Assembly (NCBI GenBank): GCA_019638485.1
Contig: JAHBTP010000001.1
Location: 372,001 to 436,000 of the forward strand
Reading direction: 5' to 3'
DNA length: 64,000 bases
Origin: Ferruginibacter sp.
GTDB lineage: Bacteria > Bacteroidota > Bacteroidia > Chitinophagales > Chitinophagaceae
Shown: positions 25,842-33,069 of the stretch, one piece after another
Numbering within the stretch: the first letter of the stretch is position 1
How the letters are laid out: each line of letters begins with the position of its first letter
Notes under the pieces: generated by a model
What the model was told of the DNA's origin: nothing
The model's database searches: none
The model's input: the letters and a program-made list of their open reading frames with translations, nothing else
Translations under genes and position numbers: made by a program

Positions 25842-25862
25842 TTGTGTTTTTAAAATATTTTT

Positions 25863-26885
25863 ATGAAAAGGGAAAAACTAAGCGGATTATACAAATGGCT
25901 ACTTATTATTAGCGGAGCTGCTTTAGTGTTGGTATTGTTTACTCCTATATGGCGAATTGATTTGGTGGCACCACAATATCCTGAAGGATTAGCGATGTTC
26001 ATTTACGCTAATAAGTTAGGAGGAAATGTTGAAATTATTAATGGTTTAAACCATTATATTGGGATGAAGACATTGCATACCGAAGATTTTATCGAGTTTA
26101 CTGTGCTTCCATATATTATCTCCATTTATGCTGTACTGTTTATTATTGCAGGATTAATTGGAAGCCGAAAATTCATGCGCGTATTGCTTGTGTTGTTTAT
26201 TTTGTTTGGCGTTGTTGCTATGGTAGATTTTTGGAAATGGGAATACGATTATGGGCATAACCTCGATCCTTCAGCACCTATTATAGTACCCGGTATGGCT
26301 TATCAGCCTCCACTGATCGGCTTTAAGCAACTTCTTAATTTCGGAGCTTGGTCATTCCCGGATGTGGGTGGATGGATTTTTATTGGAGTTGGAGTATTGC
26401 TTCTTTTACTGGTAATTGCTGACTGGCGAAAAAATAAAAAGAAACCTAAGGTTACTTCTGCTGCAATTGGATTGATGGCGCTGGCACTCTTCTCACTTTC
26501 AGGATGTAAGGCCGGACCTGAACCCATTAGGTTCGGAAAAGATGCTTGCGACTATTGTAAGATGACAATAAGTGATAAACGATTTGGGGCTGAATTAGTA
26601 ACAAAAAAACACAAGGTCTATAAATTTGATGATACCCATTGTTTGTTTGGCTTTCAGGCTGATGGTACTGTACCACAAGGCGATGTGGCAGAAATCTATT
26701 TAACCGACTTTGATGAACCACATGCCTTGTTGAATGTTAAAGAACTTGTATTATTAAAGGCAGATTTTATTAGAGGCCCAATGGGAGGTAATATTGCAGC
26801 ATTTAAAAATAATGAGCGCGCAGCGCATGTAGATGAAAATAAAAAAGGTGAGGTGTTGCTATGGCAAGAACATTTGGCAGAGTAA
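25863..26885 (+). CDS. nosL: NosB-like membrane protein fused to NosL
   Basis: Two proteins in one frame. Residues 1-190 form a membrane domain with about four helices and a periplasmic loop (PQYPEGLAMFIYANKLGG), like the membrane protein found after nosZ in clade II clusters. Residues 200-340 start with another helix ending in a lipobox-like LSGC. They then form a NosL domain with FGKDACDYCKMTISDKRFG (Cys ligands for Cu(I)) and a second motif KFDDTHCLFGF. NosL is a copper chaperone for the CuZ site. The fused form probably keeps the copper-binding domain on the periplasmic face next to its membrane partner. It overlaps nosD by 25 bases. Confidence 0.87.
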   Translation: MKREKLSGLYKWLLIISGAALVLVLFTPIWRIDLVAPQYPEGLAMFIYANKLGGNVEIINGLNHYIGMKTLHTEDFIEFTVLPYIISIYAVLFIIAGLIGSRKFMRVLLVLFILFGVVAMVDFWKWEYDYGHNLDPSAPIIVPGMAYQPPLIGFKQLLNFGAWSFPDVGGWIFIGVGVLLLLLVIADWRKNKKKPKVTSAAIGLMALALFSLSGCKAGPEPIRFGKDACDYCKMTISDKRFGAELVTKKHKVYKFDDTHCLFGFQADGTVPQGDVAEIYLTDFDEPHALLNVKELVLLKADFIRGPMGGNIAAFKNNERAAHVDENKKGEVLLWQEHLAE

Positions 26886-28111
26886 TTATTTTGTTTTTTC
26901 TTTTTTCCGCTTTTGTAAAAAATACTTTTGCTATCACCATTGTTGTTGATGCAAAAGGTGCTGTTTCCACAATAACAAGAGCTTTTGAAATAGCAAACAA
27001 TGGCGATACCGTTATTGTTAAGGAAGGAGTTTACAAAGAAGGGAACCTGACTATTAACAAAAGTATCACTTTTCTTGCTAAGGGAAAAGTAACTTTAGAT
27101 GGTCAGCACAAATATGAGGTACTCTCAATAAAAGCAAGTAATGTTTGGATAGAAGGATTTACCCTGATTAATTCCGGTGTTTCCAGTATTGTTGATATGG
27201 GAGGAATAAAAGTTTATGAGGTAAAGAATGTGACTATTAAAAACAATGTGCTGATAGATTGCTTTTTTGGAATTTATATTCAACACGGAAAAAATTGTGT
27301 TATAAAGGGAAATACTGTTACTGCCCATACTAAGATTGAGCAGGATAATGGGAATGGTATTCATGGATGGAAAAGTGATAGCCTGCTGATTTTAAAAAAT
27401 ACAGTTAGCGGACATCGGGATGGCTATTATTTAGAATTTGTAACCAATACTACTATCTTAAATAATATTTCAGAGAATAATCTCCGTTATGGATTACACT
27501 TTATGTTTAGCCATGGCAATTTTTATATTAATAATTCATTTATTAACAACGGAGCTGGTGTTGCTGTAATGTATTCCAGAGCTGTTAAAATGTACAATAA
27601 TCATTTTTCTAAAAATTGGGGAGATGCTTCTTACGGCCTCTTATTAAAAGAATTGAATGATTCTTATATTGAAGGGAATGAATTTGAAAACAATACTGTA
27701 GGGATTTTTGCTGATGGCGCTACACGAGTTGAGGTAAGGAAAAATATTTTCAGGCAGAATGGATGGGCCGTAAAAATGCAAGCCAATTGTATGGATATGC
27801 ATTTGGAGAATAATAATTTTATTGCTAATTCATTTGATATTGGTACAAATGGGAGCCTGGTGTTAAACACCCTTAAAAAGAATTACTGGGATAAATATGA
27901 AGGTTATGACCTGAATAAGGATAATATTGGAGACATCCCTTTTAGGCCGGTGAGCCTTTTTTCAATGATAATTGAACAAAGCCCGCCAGCAATGATTCTT
28001 TTCAGAAGTTTTATGGCATCACTTTTAGATAAAACAGAAAAAATATTACCTTCTATTACACCTGAAGGATTGAAGGATGAAATGCCTCTAATGAAACCGA
28101 ATAAATTATGA
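26861..28111 (+). CDS. nosD: NosD, periplasmic beta-helix copper-site factor
   Basis: Periplasmic partner of the NosFY transporter needed for CuZ assembly. After a signal peptide (about 1-25, VIILFFLFSAFVKNTFA) the protein is a right-handed parallel beta helix. It shows repeated Asn-rich turns such as NNGDTVIVKEGVY, IQHGKNCVIKGNTV and FMFSHGNFYINNSF. The end carries the usual NYWDKYEGYDLNKDNIGDIPF segment found in NosD. The start overlaps the nosL fusion gene, and the stop overlaps nosF by four bases (ATGA), showing tight coupling. Confidence 0.95.
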   Translation: MARTFGRVIILFFLFSAFVKNTFAITIVVDAKGAVSTITRAFEIANNGDTVIVKEGVYKEGNLTINKSITFLAKGKVTLDGQHKYEVLSIKASNVWIEGFTLINSGVSSIVDMGGIKVYEVKNVTIKNNVLIDCFFGIYIQHGKNCVIKGNTVTAHTKIEQDNGNGIHGWKSDSLLILKNTVSGHRDGYYLEFVTNTTILNNISENNLRYGLHFMFSHGNFYINNSFINNGAGVAVMYSRAVKMYNNHFSKNWGDASYGLLLKELNDSYIEGNEFENNTVGIFADGATRVEVRKNIFRQNGWAVKMQANCMDMHLENNNFIANSFDIGTNGSLVLNTLKKNYWDKYEGYDLNKDNIGDIPFRPVSLFSMIIEQSPPAMILFRSFMASLLDKTEKILPSITPEGLKDEMPLMKPNKL

Positions 28112-28815
28112 TTGTTGTTGAAGATTTAGTAAAACGGTTTGGACGCCAAACTGTATTGAATAATGTTTCACTTAGTTGTAGAGTGGGCGATTGTATTGCC
28201 CTGATTGGACCAAACGGATGCGGGAAAACCACATTGATAAAATCTCTCCTTGGAATGGTAGTGCCGGACAGTGGATTGATTTCCTTTGAAAATGAACCTA
28301 TAAAAAGGCATTGGAAATATAGAGAAAAAATAGGGTACATGCCGCAAATTGGACGTTATCCAGATAATATGACTATTGGGCAAGTGTTGGATATGATGAT
28401 TGATATTCGAAAATCATCATCAAGGAAATTAGATGAAGAACTGGTGGAGGCTTTTGGATTGAATGACTTACGACAAAAACGAATGCGAACCTTATCCGGT
28501 GGAACACGCCAAAAAGTTAGCGCATGTTTGGCTTTTATGTTTAATCCCCCGGTTTTAATATTAGATGAACCCACTGCAGGCTTAGATCCTCTTTCAGCAG
28601 AAATTTTAAAGGAAAAAATTCAAAAAGAAAAAGCCGCAGGAAAATTGGTTTTAATTACTTCACACATTTTAAGTGACCTGGATGAACTGATAACATCTAT
28701 TATTTATATGCAGGAAGGTAAAGTAGTGTTTCATAAAGGGATAGAAACATTATATACCGAAACAGGTTGTGATCGTTTAGGAAAAGCCATCGCAGCAATT
28801 ATGCGAAACAGTTAG
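28108..28815 (+). CDS. nosF: NosF ABC ATPase
   Basis: Cytoplasmic ATPase of the NosDFY complex that energises maturation of the NosZ copper site. Motifs: Walker A GPNGCGKT, Q-loop GYMPQIGRYP, signature LSGGTRQKVSACLAFM, Walker B LILDEPTAGLDP and the switch His in SHIL. A length of 235 aa is normal for NosF. It overlaps the nosD stop by four bases, and nosY begins three bases after its stop. Confidence 0.95.
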   Translation: MIVVEDLVKRFGRQTVLNNVSLSCRVGDCIALIGPNGCGKTTLIKSLLGMVVPDSGLISFENEPIKRHWKYREKIGYMPQIGRYPDNMTIGQVLDMMIDIRKSSSRKLDEELVEAFGLNDLRQKRMRTLSGGTRQKVSACLAFMFNPPVLILDEPTAGLDPLSAEILKEKIQKEKAAGKLVLITSHILSDLDELITSIIYMQEGKVVFHKGIETLYTETGCDRLGKAIAAIMRNS

Positions 28816-28817
28816 TT

Positions 28818-29585
28818 ATGAAAAAGATTATTAAATATGTTATTATAGACATTTTGCGTAGCAGAATTGTAATTGGGTTTACCTTGTTCTTATTATTGCT
28901 ATCAACCAGTGTTTTTCTTCTTGAAGATAATTCGGCAAAAGGAATTTTGAGTTTACTCAATGTGGTATTAATTGTTGTTCCATTGGTAGGTATTTTGTTT
29001 TCTTCTATTTATGTTTACAATAGTGCGGAATTTTTAGAATTACTGGTTAGTCAACCTCTACGGCGTAGGTCAATTTGGTTAAGTATCTTTTTAGGACTGT
29101 CTGTATCTCTCACCTTGTCATTTTTAGTAGGGGCAGGGTTGCCTATTTTATTTTTTGAATCTTCAGCCACCGGCCTTTTAATGGTAATCTCCGGGGCGCT
29201 GCTGATTAATATTTTTGTTGCTATTGCCTTGCTTATTACCAGCCTTGTGCGAGATAAGGCCAAAGGAATTGGTGTGGTGATGTTACTGTGGTTATATTTT
29301 TCACTTTTGTTTGATGGAATAATTTTATTTTTAGTTTTCCAGTTTTCCGAATATCCACTCGAAAAAGCTTTGATTGGTGTTATTGCGCTTAATCCAATTG
29401 ACCTTAGCAGAATTTTGATTTTGCTAAAAATGGATGTGTCAGCATTAATGGGTTATACGGGTGCAATATTTAAAGATTTCTTTGGAACCCCATTTGGAAT
29501 TATCTTTTCCGCTATTTCTCTTTTTATTTGGATAGTAATTCCTGTTTGGCTGTCTGTAAGACGTTTTAATAAAAAGGATTTATAA
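28818..29585 (+). CDS. nosY: NosY ABC permease
   Basis: Inner-membrane permease of the NosDFY complex. The protein has six hydrophobic helices (about 8-30, 45-65, 90-115, 120-145, 155-180, 225-250). An Asn/Ser-rich cytoplasmic loop after the second helix holds FLELLVSQPLRRR, the coupling site for the ATPase in ABC-2 permeases. It is the last nos gene and is followed by a strong hairpin. Confidence 0.93.
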   Translation: MKKIIKYVIIDILRSRIVIGFTLFLLLLSTSVFLLEDNSAKGILSLLNVVLIVVPLVGILFSSIYVYNSAEFLELLVSQPLRRRSIWLSIFLGLSVSLTLSFLVGAGLPILFFESSATGLLMVISGALLINIFVAIALLITSLVRDKAKGIGVVMLLWLYFSLLFDGIILFLVFQFSEYPLEKALIGVIALNPIDLSRILILLKMDVSALMGYTGAIFKDFFGTPFGIIFSAISLFIWIVIPVWLSVRRFNKKDL

Positions 29586-29627
29586 TTTATTATGAAAATC
29601 TTTTTAGCGAATTAGCTGAATACAATA

Positions 29628-29657
29628 GAGGCTGCTTTTTACGGCAGCCTCTTGGTT
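29628..29657. terminator. Bidirectional terminator between nosY and the fasciclin gene
   Basis: Eight-bp arms GAGGCTGC and GCAGCCTC (29628-29635 and 29644-29651) with an 8-base loop, followed by TTGGTTTT on the plus strand. It lies between two convergent genes and can end both transcripts. Confidence 0.8.
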
Positions 29658-29690
29658 TTGGATTGAAAAAGTAGTAAGGTGCTCTCTGTC

Positions 29691-30245
29691 TTACTTCGGT
29701 AATAATACGCCATCAATTACATGAACAATACCATTTGCTGCAGGTACTGATGCTATAATTTGCGCATCGTTAATATATTGTTTGCCATCTTTAATATGGA
29801 CAACTGCTCTTTTTCCGTTTACCTGACCCAAGTCTAATCCTTCTACCAACTGCTCAGGCTTAAATACACCAAGAGAAACATGATATTCTAAAATGTCTGA
29901 TAAATCAGCTTTTTTCTCTGGTTTTAATAATCCTTCAACAGTACCTTTTGGTAATTTATCAAAGGCTTCATTGGTAGGAGCAAAAACAGTAAATGGTCCT
30001 GCATTGCTTAAAGCATCAACCAATTCAGCAGCTTTTACCGCTGTTACTAAGGTGCTGTGGTCTTTACTGGCCATGGCAATTTGAACTACATTCCGCGCAG
30101 ATGCGTCATCCTGTACACCTGATTGGCCAACAGTTGCCTCAGTGGTGGTTGCAGCCGTTTCTGCAGGTTTTGCACCCTCATTGCTTTGGCACGACAAAAT
30201 AGTTATTGAGCATAGTGCGCTGAACGCTAAAAAATATTTTCTCAT
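29691..30245 (-). CDS. Fasciclin-domain lipoprotein
   Basis: Secreted lipoprotein: signal peptide with lipobox ILSC near residue 20, an Ala/Thr-rich linker, and one fasciclin (FAS1) domain (about 60-185). The domain shows STLVTAVKAAELVDALSNAGPFTVFAPTNEAF and the closing H-V-I-D-G-V-L-L-P. FAS1 domains mediate adhesion or protein binding. The ATG at 30245 is chosen because the upstream 29 codons do not resemble a signal peptide. It is divergent from ccoI. A TGACTTGTGTCA palindrome lies exactly 35 bases before its putative -7 box, so it may be co-regulated with the cbb3 genes. Confidence 0.85.
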   Translation of the reverse strand: MRKYFLAFSALCSITILSCQSNEGAKPAETAATTTEATVGQSGVQDDASARNVVQIAMASKDHSTLVTAVKAAELVDALSNAGPFTVFAPTNEAFDKLPKGTVEGLLKPEKKADLSDILEYHVSLGVFKPEQLVEGLDLGQVNGKRAVVHIKDGKQYINDAQIIASVPAANGIVHVIDGVLLPK

Positions 30246-30266
30246 ACAGTGTATTTTTTTGTAGTG

Positions 30267-30274
30267 GAAAGGTA
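30267..30274 (-). promoter_or_regulatory. -7-like box (TACCTTTC) of the fasciclin gene
   Basis: Read on the minus strand, TACCTTTC matches TAnnTTTG in seven of eight positions. It starts 35 bases after the outer edge of the palindrome at 30298-30309 and about 20 bases before the chosen ATG. The placement mirrors that of the ccoI promoter. Confidence 0.45.
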
Positions 30275-30297
30275 GAGCGCCCATTTTTATTGAACTA

Positions 30298-30331
30298 TGA
30301 CTTGTGTCATAAAAGTGTTTGATTGCTGTCA
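30298..30331. promoter_or_regulatory. Two Crp/Fnr-type palindromes, ccoI and fasciclin promoters
   Basis: Site A is TGACTTGTGTCA at 30298-30309, perfect over ATGAC-N4-GTCAT. Site B is TGATTGCTGTCA at 30320-30331. Their starts are 22 bp apart, about two helical turns. Site B starts 35 bases before the ccoI box, and site A starts, on the other strand, 35 bases before the fasciclin box. Both positions correspond to centres near -41.5, the class II position of Crp/Fnr activators. Confidence 0.7.
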
Positions 30332-30354
30332 TTAAGAAGAATTTCTATCTGAAA

Positions 30355-30362
30355 TATGTTTG
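30355..30362 (+). promoter_or_regulatory. -7 box (TATGTTTG) of ccoI
   Basis: Exact match to TAnnTTTG, 22 bases before the TTG start of ccoI. No TTG -33 element is visible, which fits an activator-dependent promoter using the palindrome at 30320. Confidence 0.6.
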
Positions 30363-30383
30363 CTGCAATCAAGGTAAAAAGTA

Positions 30384-32792
30384 TTGGAAAGTAATTTTTG
30401 TTTTCATTGTGGCGATGTATGTCCGTCAGAATCTATAATAGAAGATGGACACCCATTCTGTTGCCAGGGATGCCGACAAGTCTATTTATTATTGAATGAA
30501 AATAATCTTTGTTCCTATTACGATTTTAGTAAAACACCCGGCATAAAAGCCAAAGGACGGTTCATTTCTGAAAACTTTGCCTTCCTTGATGATGAGCATA
30601 TTATAAACGACCTGGTTAGTTTTAAAAGCGAAGAAAGAATACATGTGATGTTTGATTTGCCCCAGGTTCATTGTTCATCATGCGTGTATTTGTTAGAAAA
30701 TTTGCATCGTATAAATTCCGGAATTCTTCAATCTAATTTGAATTTCCAACGAAAAGAAATCTTTATTGCTTTTTCGCCCAAGGATATTTCATTGCGGGGT
30801 GTGGTTGAATTACTAACTTTTATTGGGTATGAGCCAGCTATTAGTTTAAAATCGAAAACAAAAAAGAGGGTGAAGCCAGTGCGTAGAAAGGAAATTTTTA
30901 GAATAGCAGTGGCCGGATTTTGCTTCTCAAATATTATGATGCTAAGTTTTCCTGAATATCTTTCTTCAGGTAATATTTTGGAAGGAGGATTCAAGGAGGC
31001 TTTTTCATGGTTGATTTTTGCTTTGTCACTTCCGGTGTTAATTTTTGGTGCTGGCGGTATTTTCAAATCAGCTTTTAAGGGCCTACGGCATAAAGATATA
31101 AATATTGATGTGCCCATTGCGCTGGCTATTGTTATTACTTTTGGCCGTAGTTATTATGAAATTATAAGTGGAACAGGAGCCGGTTATTTAGATTCCGGAT
31201 CCGGCATTATTTTCTATATGCTTGTTGGGCGCTGGTTCCAAAGTAAAACAAATGAAGCGTTGTCTTTTGATCGGGATTATCGCTCCTACTTTCCATTAGG
31301 CGTTACCGTTAGCAGCCAGGGGAAGGAAGATAATATTCCTGTTACCCGGTTAAAACATGGCGATAAGGTGGTGTTAAGAATGGGGGAGATGTTGCCCGCA
31401 GATGCAATACTTAAATCTCCTGTGGCAGAATTTGACTACAGTTTTGTAACTGGTGAAAACAAGCCTGTTATATTGAAAAGCGGGGCATTAGTATATGCCG
31501 GATGCAGGCAATTAGGAGGTCGTATTGAATTGGAGGTAGTTAAAGAACCATCTCAAAGTTACATTACTGAATTATGGAACAATGATGTGTTTTCAGAAGG
31601 GAAAAAACAACGAACCTCATTTGTTCATCCATGGAGTCGCTATTTTACTGTAGTTCTGTTGTCTATTGCTACTGCAACAGCTATATACTGGTATAATATA
31701 GATGCATCAAAGTTATTTCCTGCAGTTACTGCTGTGCTTATTGTGGCTTGCCCATGTTCGTTATTACTATCCGCTACTTTCACATTTGGAAATATGCTCA
31801 GATACTTTGGCCGTGCCAAACTCTTTTTAAAAAATGCAGGTGTTATTGAACAAATGGCTGCTGTAAACACTATTGTTTTAGATAAGACAGGCACTGTTAC
31901 CGAAGTTGAACATAATAGGGTTCAATATAATGGAGTTGAACTATACCCCTTTGAAAAACGATATGTAAAGCAATTAGTAGGACAATCAGCACATGTGCTT
32001 AGCAGAAGTATTTTTGATAGTCTTGATGAAACTATAGATAAAAATGACAATCTTTTTGAATTCAAGGAATTACCCGGTCATGGAATTGAAGCGGTAATAG
32101 ATAATCAAAAAATTAGAATGGGTGCATATAAATTTGTTTTTGATGATGCTGCGCTATCTGATGAGAATGATAAGATTGGATCAAGGGTGTATGTGAAAAT
32201 GGGAGATTCTACAAAAGGGTTTTATGAATTTAAGAATATGTACCGTAAAGGATTTAAACGTATGGTATGGAGTTTAATTAGGAAGGGTTATGAAGTGCAT
32301 TTGCTGTCGGGTGATAATGATGCAGAAAAAAGGAGGCTCAATAAATATTTTGATGGTAAGTTAGAGATGGTTTTTGATGTAACTCCATTGGGAAAACTTG
32401 AGTATATAAAAAAATTACAAAAAAGAGGACGCAAGGTGCTGATGGTGGGAGACGGTTTAAACGATGCCGGAGCATTAAAACAAGCAGATGTAAGCATCGC
32501 AGTTAGTGATCAATCAGCACGTTTCACACCAGCTAGTGATGGCATTTTAGATGGCTCGGCAGTTAGAAAGCTATCCTCATTTTTGCATTATGCACGCGGA
32601 GCAAAAAAATTAATTGCTATAGGTTTTGTTTTATCCATCCTCTATAATGTAGTAGGATTAACCTTTGCCGTTACAGCTAATTTATCGCCATTAGTGGCTG
32701 CAATCCTTATGCCTGCCAGCAGTTTGAGTCTAATTGGCCTTGCTGCCGGCTTAACGTATTGGTATGCAAAGACGAAGTCAAAACTTAGGTGA
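30384..32792 (+). CDS. ccoI: CcoI/FixI-type heavy-metal P-type ATPase
   Basis: Copper-exporting P1B ATPase needed to assemble the CuB site of cbb3 oxidase. The N-terminus has a metal-binding Cys cluster (CFHCGDVC, then CCQGC) and a degenerate HMA-like segment with HCSSCV. Then follow eight membrane helices with the metal-binding VACPCSLL, the phosphorylation site DKTGTVTE, TGEN in the actuator (usually TGES) and GDGLNDAGAL. The start must be TTG at 30384: an in-frame TAA lies three codons upstream and there is no ATG before the conserved Cys cluster. The ccoI stop codon TGA is itself the first half of a regulatory palindrome. Confidence 0.93.
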   Translation: MESNFCFHCGDVCPSESIIEDGHPFCCQGCRQVYLLLNENNLCSYYDFSKTPGIKAKGRFISENFAFLDDEHIINDLVSFKSEERIHVMFDLPQVHCSSCVYLLENLHRINSGILQSNLNFQRKEIFIAFSPKDISLRGVVELLTFIGYEPAISLKSKTKKRVKPVRRKEIFRIAVAGFCFSNIMMLSFPEYLSSGNILEGGFKEAFSWLIFALSLPVLIFGAGGIFKSAFKGLRHKDINIDVPIALAIVITFGRSYYEIISGTGAGYLDSGSGIIFYMLVGRWFQSKTNEALSFDRDYRSYFPLGVTVSSQGKEDNIPVTRLKHGDKVVLRMGEMLPADAILKSPVAEFDYSFVTGENKPVILKSGALVYAGCRQLGGRIELEVVKEPSQSYITELWNNDVFSEGKKQRTSFVHPWSRYFTVVLLSIATATAIYWYNIDASKLFPAVTAVLIVACPCSLLLSATFTFGNMLRYFGRAKLFLKNAGVIEQMAAVNTIVLDKTGTVTEVEHNRVQYNGVELYPFEKRYVKQLVGQSAHVLSRSIFDSLDETIDKNDNLFEFKELPGHGIEAVIDNQKIRMGAYKFVFDDAALSDENDKIGSRVYVKMGDSTKGFYEFKNMYRKGFKRMVWSLIRKGYEVHLLSGDNDAEKRRLNKYFDGKLEMVFDVTPLGKLEYIKKLQKRGRKVLMVGDGLNDAGALKQADVSIAVSDQSARFTPASDGILDGSAVRKLSSFLHYARGAKKLIAIGFVLSILYNVVGLTFAVTANLSPLVAAILMPASSLSLIGLAAGLTYWYAKTKSKLR

Positions 32793-32823
32793 TTCTTGTC
32801 ATAAAGAATTTTGATGATAGTCA
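32790..32823. promoter_or_regulatory. Two Crp/Fnr-type palindromes before ccoS
   Basis: TGATTCTTGTCA at 32790-32801 and TGATGATAGTCA at 32812-32823, both TGAT-N4-GTCA. Their starts are 22 bp apart, the same spacing as the pair before ccoI. The second starts 35 bases before the -7 box at 32847. The first three bases of the first site are the ccoI stop codon. Confidence 0.7.
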
Positions 32824-32846
32824 TTTTTAAGTCACTGAAACACAGA

Positions 32847-32854
32847 TACTTTTG
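32847..32854 (+). promoter_or_regulatory. -7 box (TACTTTTG) of the ccoS-ccoNO operon
   Basis: Exact TAnnTTTG match placed 16 bases before the ccoS ATG, giving a leader of roughly 10 bases. It stands 35 bases after the start of the nearer palindrome, identical to the ccoI promoter. Confidence 0.6.
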
Positions 32855-32869
32855 GCGATATAATTGGAT

Positions 32870-33058
32870 ATGAGTGTAATATTTGTCCTAATTGCCGTCA
32901 GTCTTTTGCTGGCAGGAGGTTTCCTGTTGGCTTTTTTTTGGAACGTAAAGAGTGGTCAGTATGATGATGACTATACGCCATCTATTAGGATGCTTTTTGA
33001 TAATGAAATAAATGATAAAAACAACAATAACAACAATAACAAAACAAAAAATAATTAA
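32870..33058 (+). CDS. ccoS: CcoS, cbb3 oxidase assembly protein
   Basis: Small single-pass membrane protein required for heme and copper insertion into CcoN. It has one helix (MSVIFVLIAVSLLLAGGFLLAFFW) followed by KSGQYDD, the usual CcoS motif. The tail is asparagine-rich, coded by repeats of AAC/AAT/AAA, and probably disordered. ATG 32870 is chosen over the TTG two codons earlier. It opens the oxidase operon, 11 bases before ccoNO. Confidence 0.88.
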   Translation: MSVIFVLIAVSLLLAGGFLLAFFWNVKSGQYDDDYTPSIRMLFDNEINDKNNNNNNNKTKNN

Positions 33059-33069
33059 TCATAGAGAAT

